Shown: one piece after another, positions 51,944-62,254 of the stretch
Numbering within the stretch: position 1 is the first letter of the stretch
Layout: each line of letters begins with the position of its first letter
DNA from: Pseudotabrizicola sp.
GTDB lineage: Bacteria; Pseudomonadota; Alphaproteobacteria; Rhodobacterales; Rhodobacteraceae
Assembly: GCF_030684215.1 (NCBI RefSeq)
Contig: NZ_JAUXOV010000036.1
Coordinates: 1-64,000 of the forward strand
Reading direction: 5' to 3'
Length of the DNA stretch: 64,000 nucleotides
Program-made: the position numbers and the translations under genes
The notes under the pieces: model-generated
What the model was told of the DNA's origin: nothing
Database searches by the model: none
What the model saw: only the letters and a program-made list of their open reading frames with translations

Positions 51944-53203
51944 TCACGCCTCCATTGACAAAAACTCCAGCACCATCGCCGCCGTCCATGTGAACCGACC
52001 ACCGCCCAAAGGCTCGCCCGTCATGGGATCGTAATATTCAGCAAAGCCGCTTGTGCGGATCAGATCAAGGCTGGAGGCGGTGATCTTGTCCGCCGCCTCT
52101 TGCGCGCCAGCCCGCGCCAGCCCATCCGCGATCATGTAATTCACCACCAGCCACACCGGCCCGCGCCAATAGCGCTTGGCGTCAAAACGCGGGTCCGATG
52201 GCGGATGGCTGGCCACGCGAAACCGTGTGCCATGTGCGTCAATGGTGGCTGCTATCGCCTGCGCCCGCGCCGACGGAATGGCACAAAACGCCGCCAGCAA
52301 ACCCCCGATGGAGGCCGAGTCGATCAGCGCCCCCGTCACCCGGTCGCGGCACAGATATTGGCCATGCGCGTCCGACCACAGGCCTTCCATCGCCGCCAGC
52401 CCGCGCGCGGCAAAGGCGCGGTTCTCGGCGGCAAGGGCGGTTTCCCCCAACCCCTCGGCCAGATCGGCCAGATCGGCGCTGGCGCGGATCAGGATGGCGT
52501 TGAAACCGGGATCAACCACCTGAAACGGTGACGCATCATGCAGTTTCGTTGTGTCCCAGCCCAGCCCCCGGAAATGCTCGACCAGCCACAGATAGCGGTC
52601 GTATTGCTCTTTGGTCGGGCGATGTGCGGGGTCTGCGTGCTGGGTATCGCGGCGGGTATAGGGGCTGATGCCATCTGTCGGCACCCGGTCAAACGGCGTG
52701 TCCCAATCGATGGAATTATCGCGCCCCGCCTCCCACGGGTGCAGGATCGCGACCAGACCTGTCCCTGCCGGATCGCGGGTCGCGTAAAACCAGCGGTGCC
52801 ACGCGGCAACCTTTGGCAACAGCACCCGCACGCGGGTCTCTGCCGCCGCCTTGTCGCTGGCCAGATCATACAATCGGCGCAGCGCAAAGCCCGCAACTGC
52901 TGGCTGGGTGATGCCAGATGTTGGCACCGGGCGGTTTGTGGCCCAGACATCGGGGCCGGGGAAATAGCCGTCATCGTGTTTGTGAAACACGATATGCGGC
53001 ACCATTCCGCAAGGCCATTGATGCGCAAAAAGCGTGTCAATCTCGGTCCAGGCGCGCGCCTCGTCAAAGTGCCTTTGCCCAAGGGATGTCAGGCACGAAT
53101 CCCAGTTCCATTGGAACGGATACAGCCCCTTGGTCGGCACTGTATAGCTGCCACGGTCATTTTCGCGCAGGATTTCAATGGCGTTTTCGGTAAGACTTGT
53201 CAT
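51944..53203 (-). CDS. GH63-like alpha-glycosidase (mannosylglycerate-hydrolase type)
   Basis: From ATG 53203 the protein has 419 residues with no signal peptide. It contains LYPFQWNWDSCLTSLG, LHPWEAGRDNSIDWD (catalytic acid region) and GFAEYYDPMTGEPLGGGRFTWTAAM (catalytic Glu region), shared by GH63 and GH37-like (alpha/alpha)6 enzymes. Bacterial relatives of this length include hydrolases of mannosyl- or glucosylglycerate. It sits in an ABC import operon, so it likely cleaves the imported glycoside in the cytoplasm. Confidence 0.85.
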   Translation of the reverse strand: MTSLTENAIEILRENDRGSYTVPTKGLYPFQWNWDSCLTSLGQRHFDEARAWTEIDTLFAHQWPCGMVPHIVFHKHDDGYFPGPDVWATNRPVPTSGITQPAVAGFALRRLYDLASDKAAAETRVRVLLPKVAAWHRWFYATRDPAGTGLVAILHPWEAGRDNSIDWDTPFDRVPTDGISPYTRRDTQHADPAHRPTKEQYDRYLWLVEHFRGLGWDTTKLHDASPFQVVDPGFNAILIRASADLADLAEGLGETALAAENRAFAARGLAAMEGLWSDAHGQYLCRDRVTGALIDSASIGGLLAAFCAIPSARAQAIAATIDAHGTRFRVASHPPSDPRFDAKRYWRGPVWLVVNYMIADGLARAGAQEAADKITASSLDLIRTSGFAEYYDPMTGEPLGGGRFTWTAAMVLEFLSMEA

Positions 53204-53214
53204 GGCAGACACTT

Positions 53215-54252
53215 TCAGCACAGGGCGGTTTGGGTGGCGGGGTCGAACCAGCGGATGCGGTCCGGCACCGGGGCAAGGTGGATCACATCACCGGGACGCG
53301 GCATCAGCGTGCTTTCCAGCACGGCGCGGAACGGTTGACCCGCAACGGTGGTGGTGACCAGCGTATGGGGGCCAAGCGGTTCCACCACGCGCACCTCGGC
53401 GGGCAGGCCGTGGTCTGCGGGGTGCAGGTCTTCGGGGCGGACGGCAAATTCGGCGGCTTGCGCGTGGGGTCCGTCATAGGTTTGCCCCGCCACCTGCCAT
53501 TTGCCCGGACCGACAGGCGTGGCGGTGAGGAAATTCATCGGCGGGTTACCAATGAAACTGCCGACAAAGCGCGCGGCGGGATTGCGATACACCTCGACCG
53601 GATTTGCGGCCTGCACGATGCGCCCGCCGTTCATCACCGAGATGCGGTCGGCAAGGCTCATCGCCTCTACCTGATCATGAGTCACATAGATGGTTGTCGT
53701 GTTCGACTCCGCCAGAACCCCCTTTAGCTCGGCCCGCATCTCAAGGCGCAACAGCGCGTCAAGGTTGGACAGGGGTTCGTCCATCAAGATCACGTCCGGC
53801 TCCATCGCCAACGCACGCGCCACCGCCACACGTTGCCGCTGACCGCCCGACAACTCGCCCGAATAGCGCTTCAAAAGCTGCTCGATATGCATCAGTTCTG
53901 CTGTGCGCGTGACCCGGCGCGTCACCTCGGCCTGATCCATCTTTTTCATCCGCAACCCGAATGCGATGTTTTCGAACACTGTCAGATGCGGAAACACGGC
54001 ATAGTTCTGGAACACCATCGCAATGCCACGCTCACGCGGGGGCAGATGATCCACCCGCCGCCCGCCGATCCAGACCTCGCCTGCTGTCGGCGTCTCCAGC
54101 CCGGCGATGATGCGCAAAAGCGTGGTCTTGCCACAGCCCGACGCGCCCAGAAGCACCATGAATTCCTGATCGGCAATCGTCAGATCAACCGAGTGCAGGG
54201 CAGTAAACGCGCCAAAATTCTTGGCAACCTGCTTGATTTCGATAACGGCCAT
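53215..54252 (-). CDS. Sugar ABC importer ATPase, MalK/UgpC-type
   Basis: From ATG 54252 (AAGGGGG upstream) the protein has 345 residues. Walker A is GASGCGKTTLLRI, the signature is [15 protein letters not shown], Walker B is VILMDEPLSNLDA and the switch His is VTHDQVE. The C-terminal TOBE-type domain (residues 240-345) is that of CUT1 sugar importers. It lies between the second permease and the glycosidase in one minus-strand operon. Confidence 0.93.
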   Translation of the reverse strand: MAVIEIKQVAKNFGAFTALHSVDLTIADQEFMVLLGASGCGKTTLLRIIAGLETPTAGEVWIGGRRVDHLPPRERGIAMVFQNYAVFPHLTVFENIAFGLRMKKMDQAEVTRRVTRTAELMHIEQLLKRYSGELSGGQRQRVAVARALAMEPDVILMDEPLSNLDALLRLEMRAELKGVLAESNTTTIYVTHDQVEAMSLADRISVMNGGRIVQAANPVEVYRNPAARFVGSFIGNPPMNFLTATPVGPGKWQVAGQTYDGPHAQAAEFAVRPEDLHPADHGLPAEVRVVEPLGPHTLVTTTVAGQPFRAVLESTLMPRPGDVIHLAPVPDRIRWFDPATQTALC

Positions 54253-54262
54253 GATGACCCCC

Positions 54263-55081
54263 TTAACGGTTGGCGATGCCCCACATCGCAAACAGGTATT
54301 TGCGAACGGCAAAGATGAAGAACAGGGCAGGCAGCACCAGCGCCGCCCCGCCCGCGAATTTCAAAGGCAAGGGGGAAACATCTAGACTTTGCAGCAGAAA
54401 TGCCGTCAGCGTGCGGTTTTCCACCGTCAGCACAGCGGCGGCAAAGACCTCGTTCCAGCTGATGACAAAGGCAAACACCGCACTGGCGGCAATGCCGGGG
54501 GCAGCAAGCGGCAAGATCACTTTGGTAAACGCCTGCACCCGGTTGCAGCCCAACGTCCACGCCGCTTCTTCCAGCTCTAACGGGATGCCGGAAAACAGCG
54601 AATAGGTGATCAGGACGGCAAACGGCAGCGCCAGCGTGGTATGCACCAGCGCAAGCCCGATAATCGTGTCATCCAGCCCCGTGCGAATGAACATCACCGC
54701 CAAGGGCAGCGCCAAAAGCGGCAGCGGAAAGGCGCGTGTCATCACCACCAAAAAGCGGAACGTCTCTTTGCCGGGAAAATCAAACCGCGACAGCGCATAG
54801 CCCGCTGGCGCGCCAACCCCGATCGACAGGATCATGGTCAAGGCCGCCACTTTCACCGAATTCCACAGCGCATCAATCACGCCGGAAAAGCCGAAAAAGA
54901 ACGACAGCGACGCCAGATCAAACGACGGGATAAAGCGCTTGGGAAACCCCGTCACCTCGGCAGGGGCTGAAAGGGCGTTGACGAACAACAGCCAGATCGG
55001 CAGGAGAACCCACAGGATCAGCAGGGCAACGCCTGCGATGAAAACGCGGTTGCCCGCACGGCGCACAGATGGTTCGCTCAT
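54263..55081 (-). CDS. Sugar ABC importer permease, MalG-type
   Basis: A 272-residue permease with six membrane segments and the MalG-like coupling loop EEAAWTLGCNRVQAFTKVILPLAAPGIAASAVFAF. Its start overlaps the other permease gene by 4 bases. It forms the inner-membrane channel with MalF-type partner. It is followed by the ATPase after 10 bases. Confidence 0.92.
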   Translation of the reverse strand: MSEPSVRRAGNRVFIAGVALLILWVLLPIWLLFVNALSAPAEVTGFPKRFIPSFDLASLSFFFGFSGVIDALWNSVKVAALTMILSIGVGAPAGYALSRFDFPGKETFRFLVVMTRAFPLPLLALPLAVMFIRTGLDDTIIGLALVHTTLALPFAVLITYSLFSGIPLELEEAAWTLGCNRVQAFTKVILPLAAPGIAASAVFAFVISWNEVFAAAVLTVENRTLTAFLLQSLDVSPLPLKFAGGAALVLPALFFIFAVRKYLFAMWGIANR

Positions 55082-55920
55082 ACCCTTGCCCCCTTTGGCA
55101 CATGCAAAAGACGCAGGATCAGAATGGTAAACGCGACCGACACCGCCAGAATGACCATGGCATAGGCCGCCGCGACCCCGCGTTCTTGCATGGCAAACTG
55201 CCAGTGATAGGTCTCGCTCATCAGCACCGGCAGCTGTGTGCCGCCAAGCGCCACGACCACAGCAAACACCTCAAACGCCAGAATTACCCGCAAGATCAGC
55301 GCGGTTTGCAGGCTGGGTTTCAGCATCGGCAGCGTCACCCGGCGAAACTTCTGCCAGCGCGACGCGCCAAACACATCCGCCGCCTCGCCATATTCCTTGG
55401 GGATCAACCCCATGCCCGCCACCAGAATGACCATCATGATAGCGGTCGCGCGCCAGACTTCGGCCAGAGCGATGGCGATGAAAATGACCCATGTGTTCTG
55501 ATAGCCCAGCAACAGAATGGGCCGGTCCACAACCCCAAGCCCCACCAGCAGACTGTTCAAAAACCCCGATTGCTCAAACACTGACAGCCAGATCAGCCCC
55601 GCCGCCAGATCGGAAATCCCCAAGGGAATCGCGAAAATATACAGGATCGACGACCGCCCGCGTTGCAGCTTGGTCACGATGCTGGCCATGGTCAGCGCCA
55701 TCGCCAATTGCACCGGCACCACCACGGCGGCCAAAAGCATGGTATTCCAGAACGCCGTTGAAAACTTCCAGTGCCCGGCCATCCGGGTGAAATTCTCCAG
55801 CGTGTAGACGCCGCCCCGCATGACAGAGTCATGCGCGACCTGCACAAAGGGATAAAGGAAAAACAGGCACAAAAAGGCCGTTGCAGGCAACAGCAGCAAA
55901 TATGGAAGCAGACGCGGCAT
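55078..55920 (-). CDS. Sugar ABC importer permease, MalF-type
   Basis: From ATG 55920 (AAGG upstream) the protein has 280 residues and six membrane segments, with the coupling loop EYGEAADVFGASRWQKFRRVTLPMLKPSLQTALIL. It follows the binding-protein gene by 77 bases and overlaps the next permease. Together they form a CUT1-type sugar or polyol channel. Confidence 0.91.
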   Translation of the reverse strand: MPRLLPYLLLLPATAFLCLFFLYPFVQVAHDSVMRGGVYTLENFTRMAGHWKFSTAFWNTMLLAAVVVPVQLAMALTMASIVTKLQRGRSSILYIFAIPLGISDLAAGLIWLSVFEQSGFLNSLLVGLGVVDRPILLLGYQNTWVIFIAIALAEVWRATAIMMVILVAGMGLIPKEYGEAADVFGASRWQKFRRVTLPMLKPSLQTALILRVILAFEVFAVVVALGGTQLPVLMSETYHWQFAMQERGVAAAYAMVILAVSVAFTILILRLLHVPKGARV

Positions 55921-55997
55921 GGCCCTTGTCCTTCGCAATTGAATGGGTGCGGTCTGGTGCAGACGGGGGCGCGATCATCACCGCGCCCCCAAAGCTG

Positions 55998-57263
55998 TCA
56001 GTTCACCGGGCAAGGACCATCCGAGGCCGCATCCGGGGCCCAGCACGGCGCATTCGCCTCGATCATCAGCGCGCGCAGCACCTCGGCTTGGCTGTCCAGC
56101 ACGGTGCGGATGTCCTGCCCCGCCAAAATGATGCGTTCAAACGTGTCGGTATAGACCTGATTGAACTGGCCGCCCTTGTCGCCCAACCCCATCGGCAACA
56201 GCGCGGGCAGCGCGTCAGCGGCCCCCGTCATGGCCGCAATCGCCGGGCCTGACGCCTTGACCGAGGCGGGCATGTCTTCGGGCAGATCGGTTGCGATCAC
56301 CGGGAAAAAGTTGGTCGCCCGCAGGGTGGCGATCTGGGTTTCCGGTTTCAGCATATGGGCGACCAGCGCCATCGACTCGTCCATGTTCGGCGCTGTGCGC
56401 GGCACCGCAATTCCTGCCACCACCGGCATGAACGCGCGGCCCATCGGGCCAGCGGGCGCCGGGAAGGCCACGAAATCATCAGGGCGCTGGTTGAACGCAT
56501 CGGCGATACGGGCCACGTGATCAAAGGCGATCCAGACTTCTTCGGTTACCAACTGCTCTTGCATGAACGAATAGTTGGTCGCCGCCGGGTTGGTATACTG
56601 CCACAGCTCGCGGAATGTCTCCCACGCCACCACCGCCTCATCCGAGCGGAAGTTGGTCACCGTCGATTTGGTATAGGCTGGCAGCAGGAAACCCTGAAAA
56701 AACCGATGCTTCAACCCCTGTGGCCCGGCGGGGAAGCCGAACTTTGGCCCGCCCGTGGCCTCGGCGGTGGCGCGCGCCCAGTCGATCAACTGGTCATAAG
56801 ACAGCGCATTAATATCCGCACCTTCGGGCAGAAACTCCAGCGCCTTGCGGTTGGCAACCATCAGATAGGTGGCCTGCATCCACGGAATATATTTCTGCTC
56901 TCCCGATCCCAGCGCCCCCAGTTCCATCATCGCTGGTCCTACGGCTTCGGCATCAATGCCCGATAGATCGACCAGATCACCGCCCAGCGATGACAAATCG
57001 CCGTGCAATCCGCCCAGAACCGCAATTCTGCCTGATCCGGCCTGCAATTCGGCCTGCATCCGCGTCAGCCACGGGCCTTCATCCGATGGCTGGTAATCCA
57101 CGCCGCCGGGAAAGCCTGCCATGACCTCATCGCGCATCTTCTGGCTTTCCTCGATCGGCTTGGCCTGTGTGGACCAGAACAGCGGCTCGGCTAGGGCCGG
57201 GCCTGCGATCATCGATACCGTTACGGCAGCCGCAGTCAGTCGCCATTTTACAAGCGTTTTCAT
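55998..57263 (-). CDS. Sugar ABC importer substrate-binding protein
   Basis: A 421-residue precursor with a signal peptide (LTAAAVTVSMIAGPALA-EPLFW) and the family-1 binding fold (FPGGVDYQPSDEGPWLTRMQAELQAGSGRIAVLGG, FVAFPAPAGPMGRAFMPVVAG). It ends with a Cys pair (APCWAPDAASDGPCP) that may form a disulfide. RBS AAAGGGAGG precedes it. The ligand is probably a glycoside that the GH63-like enzyme can cleave. Confidence 0.9.
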   Translation of the reverse strand: MKTLVKWRLTAAAVTVSMIAGPALAEPLFWSTQAKPIEESQKMRDEVMAGFPGGVDYQPSDEGPWLTRMQAELQAGSGRIAVLGGLHGDLSSLGGDLVDLSGIDAEAVGPAMMELGALGSGEQKYIPWMQATYLMVANRKALEFLPEGADINALSYDQLIDWARATAEATGGPKFGFPAGPQGLKHRFFQGFLLPAYTKSTVTNFRSDEAVVAWETFRELWQYTNPAATNYSFMQEQLVTEEVWIAFDHVARIADAFNQRPDDFVAFPAPAGPMGRAFMPVVAGIAVPRTAPNMDESMALVAHMLKPETQIATLRATNFFPVIATDLPEDMPASVKASGPAIAAMTGAADALPALLPMGLGDKGGQFNQVYTDTFERIILAGQDIRTVLDSQAEVLRALMIEANAPCWAPDAASDGPCPVN

Positions 57264-57314
57264 TGTCGTCCTCCCTTTATGTGTCGTCTTTGGGTCGTCC
57301 GTGTCAGGCCAGCA

Positions 57315-58340
57315 TCAAGCCGGTGCTGGCCCATGGCTGGCACGCAGCACCAGCTTGGGCCGGATCAGCAGAGACTGCTGATCCGCGTCGGGTGATTTGA
57401 TCCGCTCTACCAGCATGCGCCCCGTGTCGCGGGCGGATGAAAACGTATCAGTGTCAAAGGTGGTCAATCCGGGGCGCGCCATTGCTGCCGAGGTGATGTT
57501 GTCATAGCCGATCACGCTCAGATCGCGGGGCACTGACAGCGACAGGCTTTCGGCCACATGCAAAACATTCAGCGCAAGGCTGTCGAACATTGCCAGAATG
57601 GCGGTGGGGCGGGGGTCTGCTGTCAGCAGATCGCGCACCACCTGCACCCGCCGGGCCGGATCATACCGGGGTGAGGTGGCAATGGTCAGCGTTACCGATG
57701 GGTCGCCGCAGCGCTCCATCGCCTGCATCACGCCTTCGGTGCGGTGATGGCGAAAGGTCATCGCCTCCTCGATGGTCAGCAGGGCAAAGCGGCGATGGCC
57801 AAGGGCATACAGCAGATCAAACGCCTCGGCAAAGGCCGCTGTGCCATCGGTATCCACCCATGAATAGGGCAGGGCATCCGACAGCACCCGCCCGTGGGTG
57901 ACAAAGGGAAACCCCGCCGTAATCAGATAATCAACGCGGGGGTCCACCTCGGATGTCCTGCCTAGAATCAACCCGTCGGCACGCCGTGATGTGACGATAT
58001 TGCGGATCACCGACAGTTCAGACTGCCCTTGCGGGATCGCGGCCAAAAACAGATCAATCCCGGTTTCCGCCAGCCCATGCCCGAGGCCCGATATGTATTC
58101 GCCCAGATAACTGTCTTCGCGGCCATAGCCGGGGTCGGTCAGCACCAGCCCGGCAAAGCCCGAGGTGCGCCCGCCCACAAGTGACTGCGCCGCGCGGTTC
58201 GGGGCGTACCCCAACTGATCGGCAAGGGCTTGCACCCGGTCACGCGTGGTTTCGGGTATGCGGGCATTTCCGGCCAAGGCACGCGAGACTGTGGCGGCTG
58301 AAAGCCCCAACTGCTGCGCAATATCCTTGATTGTGGTCAT
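57315..58340 (-). CDS. LacI-family regulator of the sugar ABC operon
   Basis: A 341-residue protein. The HTH is TTIKDIAQQLGLSAATVSRALAG and the hinge is YAPNRAAQSLVGGRTSG; the effector domain ends LVERIKSPDADQQSLLIRPKLVLR. An 18-bp perfect palindrome 55 bases upstream is an obvious operator, so it regulates itself and, reading on through a 51-base gap, probably the whole operon. No separate operator was seen before the binding-protein gene. Confidence 0.92.
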   Translation of the reverse strand: MTTIKDIAQQLGLSAATVSRALAGNARIPETTRDRVQALADQLGYAPNRAAQSLVGGRTSGFAGLVLTDPGYGREDSYLGEYISGLGHGLAETGIDLFLAAIPQGQSELSVIRNIVTSRRADGLILGRTSEVDPRVDYLITAGFPFVTHGRVLSDALPYSWVDTDGTAAFAEAFDLLYALGHRRFALLTIEEAMTFRHHRTEGVMQAMERCGDPSVTLTIATSPRYDPARRVQVVRDLLTADPRPTAILAMFDSLALNVLHVAESLSLSVPRDLSVIGYDNITSAAMARPGLTTFDTDTFSSARDTGRMLVERIKSPDADQQSLLIRPKLVLRASHGPAPA

Positions 58341-58395
58341 GTCCCAACACCCTCCCAGTTGTCGATTGAGGAAAGGTTAGCAGCAGTTTCGATTC

Positions 58396-58413
58396 TGCGC
58401 AAACGTTTGCGCA
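58396..58413. promoter_or_regulatory. LacI-family operator
   Basis: TGCGCAAACGTTTGCGCA is a perfect 18-bp palindrome centred on CG, the classical form for LacI-family proteins. It lies 55 bases upstream of the LacI gene. Confidence 0.85.
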
Positions 58414-58448
58414 AATTATTTTCAGGCGGTCTGCCCTTCAACTCCAAA

Positions 58449-58476
58449 GCAAAAGGCCGGGACGTGCCCGGCCTTT
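58449..58476 (-). terminator. Intrinsic terminator after pyrG
   Basis: On the minus strand AAAGGCCGGG-N5-CCCGGCCTTT gives a 10-bp stem followed by TGCTTTGG with the T run CCTTTTG. It lies about 45 bases after the pyrG stop. Confidence 0.75.
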
Positions 58477-58521
58477 GATCTGAAATGATGGAACCGCGCC
58501 CGCGCCCCATACAGGGGAGCA

Positions 58522-60165
58522 TCACACCAACCGTTCAACTTCTTTCGCTGCGCGCACGAAGTCGGCGAACAGGGGGTGGGGGGCGAAGGGTTTGGATTTC
58601 AGTTCGGGGTGGAACTGCACGCCGATGAACCACGGGTGATCCTTGACCTCGACGATCTCGGGCAATTTGCCATCGGGGGACAGGCCGGAAAAGATCAGGC
58701 CGCAGGCTTCAAGCTGGTCGCGATATTTTATGTCAACCTCGTAGCGGTGGCGGTGGCGTTCCTCGATCACGGTGCCGCCGTAAACCTCGGCCACGCGTGA
58801 GCCGACTTTGAGACTGGCGGTATAGGCCCCCAGCCGCATGGTGCCGCCCTTGGCATCGTCTGACTTGCGGCGCACGGTATGGTTGCCCTGCACCCATTCT
58901 TTCAGATGGTAAACCACGGGTGTAAAACGCTTTTCTCCGAATTCGTGGTCAAACTCCTCGGACCCTGCATTGGGCAATCCGGCGAGGTTGCGGGCGGATT
59001 CGATGACAGCCATCTGCATGCCCAGACAGATACCCAGATAGGGGATCTTTTTCTCACGCGCGAATTGTGCCGCCTTGATCTTGCCTTCGGTCCCGCGCTC
59101 GCCAAAGCCGCCGGGCACCAGAATGGCGTGGAAGTTCTGCAAATAGGCGGCGGGGTCTTCGTTCTCGAAGATCTCTGCGTCGATCCATTCCGCCTTGACC
59201 CGCGTGCGGTTGGCCATGCCACCATGGGTCAGCGCCTCGGCAATTGACTTATAGGCGTCTTCCAACTGGGTGTATTTGCCCACGATCGCCACCCGGACCG
59301 TGCCTTCGGCATTGGTCATCCGGTCCATCACGTCTTCCCAGCGGGTCAGGTTCGGCTTTGGCGCGGGCGAGATGCCGAACGCATCCAGCACCGCCTGATC
59401 AAGGCCCGCGCGGTGATAGGCCAGCGGCGCCTCATAGATGGTTTTCAGATCATAGGCCGGGATCACATGATCTTTGCGCACATTGCAGAAAAGGGCGATC
59501 TTTTCACGCTCTTTTTCCGGGATCGGATGCTCAGACCGGCAGACCAGCACATCAGGCGCAAGGCCGATGGATTGCAGCTCCTTGACCGAGTGCTGGGTGG
59601 GTTTGGTTTTCAGCTCACCGCTGGCCGCCAGATAAGGCAACAGCGTCAGGTGCATCAGAATCGACTGGCCGCGCGGCCGCTCGTGGATGAACTGACGGAT
59701 GGCTTCAAAGAATGGCAAGCCTTCAATATCGCCCACCGTGCCGCCGATTTCGCACAGCATGAAATCCACCTCATCAGCGCCGATGCGCAGGAAGTCCTTG
59801 ATTTCGTTGGTGACGTGCGGAATCACCTGAATGGTCTTGCCCAGATAATCGCCGCGCCGTTCTTTCTCAAGCACGTTCGAATAGATCCGGCCTGATGAGA
59901 TAGAGTCGGTCTGCCGCGCCGATACCCCGGTGAACCGCTCATAGTGGCCAAGGTCAAGATCGGTTTCCGCGCCATCGTCGGTCACAAACACCTCGCCATG
60001 TTCAAAGGGCGACATCGTGCCGGGATCAACGTTCAGATAGGGGTCCAGCTTGCGTAGGCGCACCGTGTAGCCGCGTGCCTGCAACAACGCCCCGAGTGCG
60101 GCAGAGGCAAGCCCCTTGCCCAGCGATGACACAACGCCGCCTGTGATAAAGATATAGCGCGCCAT
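58522..60165 (-). CDS. pyrG: CTP synthase
   Basis: From ATG 60165 the protein has 547 residues, the family's usual length. The N-terminal synthetase domain starts [31 protein letters not shown]. The C-terminal class-I glutamine amidotransferase domain has its catalytic Cys in [14 protein letters not shown] and the His-Glu of HPELKSKP. It makes CTP from UTP, ATP and glutamine. The track start adds 18 residues that lack family support. A TTGCAA-N17-TAAGGC promoter-like pair lies at 60229-60257. Confidence 0.97.
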   Translation of the reverse strand: MARYIFITGGVVSSLGKGLASAALGALLQARGYTVRLRKLDPYLNVDPGTMSPFEHGEVFVTDDGAETDLDLGHYERFTGVSARQTDSISSGRIYSNVLEKERRGDYLGKTIQVIPHVTNEIKDFLRIGADEVDFMLCEIGGTVGDIEGLPFFEAIRQFIHERPRGQSILMHLTLLPYLAASGELKTKPTQHSVKELQSIGLAPDVLVCRSEHPIPEKEREKIALFCNVRKDHVIPAYDLKTIYEAPLAYHRAGLDQAVLDAFGISPAPKPNLTRWEDVMDRMTNAEGTVRVAIVGKYTQLEDAYKSIAEALTHGGMANRTRVKAEWIDAEIFENEDPAAYLQNFHAILVPGGFGERGTEGKIKAAQFAREKKIPYLGICLGMQMAVIESARNLAGLPNAGSEEFDHEFGEKRFTPVVYHLKEWVQGNHTVRRKSDDAKGGTMRLGAYTASLKVGSRVAEVYGGTVIEERHRHRYEVDIKYRDQLEACGLIFSGLSPDGKLPEIVEVKDHPWFIGVQFHPELKSKPFAPHPLFADFVRAAKEVERLV

Positions 60166-60308
60166 GTGAAGGCCCCCGTGTAACAAACGCGATTCGATGG
60201 GTGGGAATCGCAGTACCACGGGACCAAAGCCTTACCCTAGGCAACAGTCCTTTGCAACAGCACCGCTAGATGCTGTTTTGCAGGGCGGGGCCGCGACAAG
60301 GGATAGTA

Positions 60309-60671
60309 TCAGTTTTCAGCCCGTGGTGGTGCCAACGGCGCATTGGTGGGCGCAGGTGGCAACAGATCGTTCCCCGATGGCGTTACGGGTGTTGATGGCG
60401 ACGGCGACGGTGCGCCGATCTGGTCAATCACCGAACCCGAGCCCGCTTTTTGCGCCGCCAGAATGGTCAGCGTGATCGAGGTGCAGATGAACAGGATCGC
60501 TAGGACCCAAGTTACCTTGCCAAGTGCAGTCGCAGCCGCGCGGCCCGACATTGCCCCGCCGCCACCGCCGCCGCCCATGCCAAGGCCGCCGCCTTCGGAC
60601 CTTTGCAAGAGAACCACGCCGACCAGAAGGAGGGCGAGGATAAGGTGGATGGCAAGGATGACGTTTTCCAT
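60309..60671 (-). CDS. secG: Preprotein translocase subunit SecG
   Basis: A 120-residue protein with two membrane segments (VILAIHLILALLLVGVVLLQ and KVTWVLAILFICTSITLTIL) joined by a Gly-rich loop (SEGGGLGMGGGGGGGAMSG), the SecG pattern. A Pro/Ser-rich tail follows (PSPSPSTPVTPSG). It is the small helper of the SecYEG channel. It lies just upstream of pyrG, as in related genomes. Confidence 0.93.
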   Translation of the reverse strand: MENVILAIHLILALLLVGVVLLQRSEGGGLGMGGGGGGGAMSGRAAATALGKVTWVLAILFICTSITLTILAAQKAGSGSVIDQIGAPSPSPSTPVTPSGNDLLPPAPTNAPLAPPRAEN

Positions 60672-60914
60672 GGGCGTTCCCGAAGCTGACGCGCCTATCT
60701 AGGCTGATGGGGGGCGACGCGCAACCCCTTCACGGCGCGCAGGTGTGCAACTGTGGAACGCCTCCGGCGGGAGAATTTGGAAAGCAGCAATGCCAGACGT
60801 GCGCTGGGGGTGAGGCGCGAAACAGCACAGACGGTGATGACAGACCATTTCCCTGTTTCCCTGAGCGGGCCTTACGTCTATAGCACAGACGGTTTTAGAG
60901 CCAAGGAGATCAGC

Positions 60915-62207
60915 ATGGCCAACGTGGTTGTCGTGGGCGCCCAATGGGGCGACGAGGGCAAAGGCAAGATTGTGGACTGGCTGTCCGAACGCGCCGACAT
61001 CGTCGCGCGCTTTCAGGGCGGGCACAACGCGGGCCATACGCTGGTCATTGACGGCAAGGTATACAAGCTGTCGCTGCTGCCGAGCGGAATCGTGCGCGGC
61101 GGCAAGCTGTCTGTGATCGGCAATGGCGTTGTGCTGGACCCCTGGCATCTGGTGATGGAGATCGCCAAGCTGCGCGATCAGGGCGTGGATATTTCGCCCG
61201 AAAACCTGCTGGTGGCCGAAAATGCACCGCTGATCCTGCCGCTGCATGGCGAGTTGGACCGGGCACGCGAAGGCAGTGTCGGTGTTGCCAAGATCGGCAC
61301 CACCGGGCGCGGCATTGGCCCGGCCTATGAAGACAAGGTGGGGCGGCGCGCCATTCGGGTGGCTGATCTGGCCGATGCCGCCACGCTGGAATTGCGGGTG
61401 GACCGTCTGCTTGCGCATCACGATGCGTTGCGCCGGGGTCTAGGGATGGACCCGGTGGACCGCGCAGCACTTCTGGCGCTGCTGCATGAGATCGCGCCGC
61501 AGGTGCTGCCTTATGCCTCGCCCGTCTGGAAGGTGATGAACGAGTCGCGACGGGCTGGAAAGCGCATCTTGTTCGAGGGTGCGCAAGGCGCGCTGCTGGA
61601 CATCGACTTTGGCACCTATCCCTTTGTTACTTCGTCCAACGTGATTGCGGGGCAGGCGGCCACCGGGGTGGGTCTTGGCCCGACCGCGATTGATTTTGTG
61701 CTTGGCATCGTCAAGGCCTATACCACACGCGTGGGCGAAGGACCGTTCCCGGCGGAACTGTTTGACGCCGATGGCGAGCGTCTGGGCGAGCGTGGCCATG
61801 AGTTTGGCACCGTCACCGGGCGCAAGCGGCGCTGCGGCTGGTTTGATGCGGTTTTGGTCCGCCAGACCTGTGCCACCAGCGGTGTGTCGGGCATTGCACT
61901 GACCAAACTGGACGTGCTGGACGGGTTCAAGACGCTGAAAATCTGCATTGGGTATGACCTAGACGGCACCCGTCTGGACTATCTGCCAACGGCTGCCGAT
62001 CAACAGGCCCGCTGCACCCCGATCTATGAGGAAATGGAAGGCTGGTCAGAGTCGACCGCCGGCGCGCGGTCTTGGGCGCAACTGCCGGGTGCTGCGATCA
62101 AATATGTGCGACGGATCGAGGAATTGATCCAATGCCCGGTCGCCCTACTTTCCACCTCTCCTGAACGGGACGACACCATTCTGGTGACCGACCCGTTTGC
62201 GGACTGA
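60915..62207 (+). CDS. purA: Adenylosuccinate synthetase
   Basis: From ATG 60915 (AAGGAGATCAGC upstream) the protein has 430 residues. The GTP loop is [19 protein letters not shown] and further family motifs are [23 protein letters not shown] and [15 protein letters not shown]. It joins IMP and aspartate in AMP synthesis. The track's start at 60753 lies in noncoding DNA shared with the secG upstream region, and is rejected. Divergent from secG with about 240 bases between. Confidence 0.97.
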   Translation: MANVVVVGAQWGDEGKGKIVDWLSERADIVARFQGGHNAGHTLVIDGKVYKLSLLPSGIVRGGKLSVIGNGVVLDPWHLVMEIAKLRDQGVDISPENLLVAENAPLILPLHGELDRAREGSVGVAKIGTTGRGIGPAYEDKVGRRAIRVADLADAATLELRVDRLLAHHDALRRGLGMDPVDRAALLALLHEIAPQVLPYASPVWKVMNESRRAGKRILFEGAQGALLDIDFGTYPFVTSSNVIAGQAATGVGLGPTAIDFVLGIVKAYTTRVGEGPFPAELFDADGERLGERGHEFGTVTGRKRRCGWFDAVLVRQTCATSGVSGIALTKLDVLDGFKTLKICIGYDLDGTRLDYLPTAADQQARCTPIYEEMEGWSESTAGARSWAQLPGAAIKYVRRIEELIQCPVALLSTSPERDDTILVTDPFAD

Positions 62208-62254
62208 CTGGCACCCCTGACCCATAGGGAGGCCCTAAACCGGATGAGGATGCC

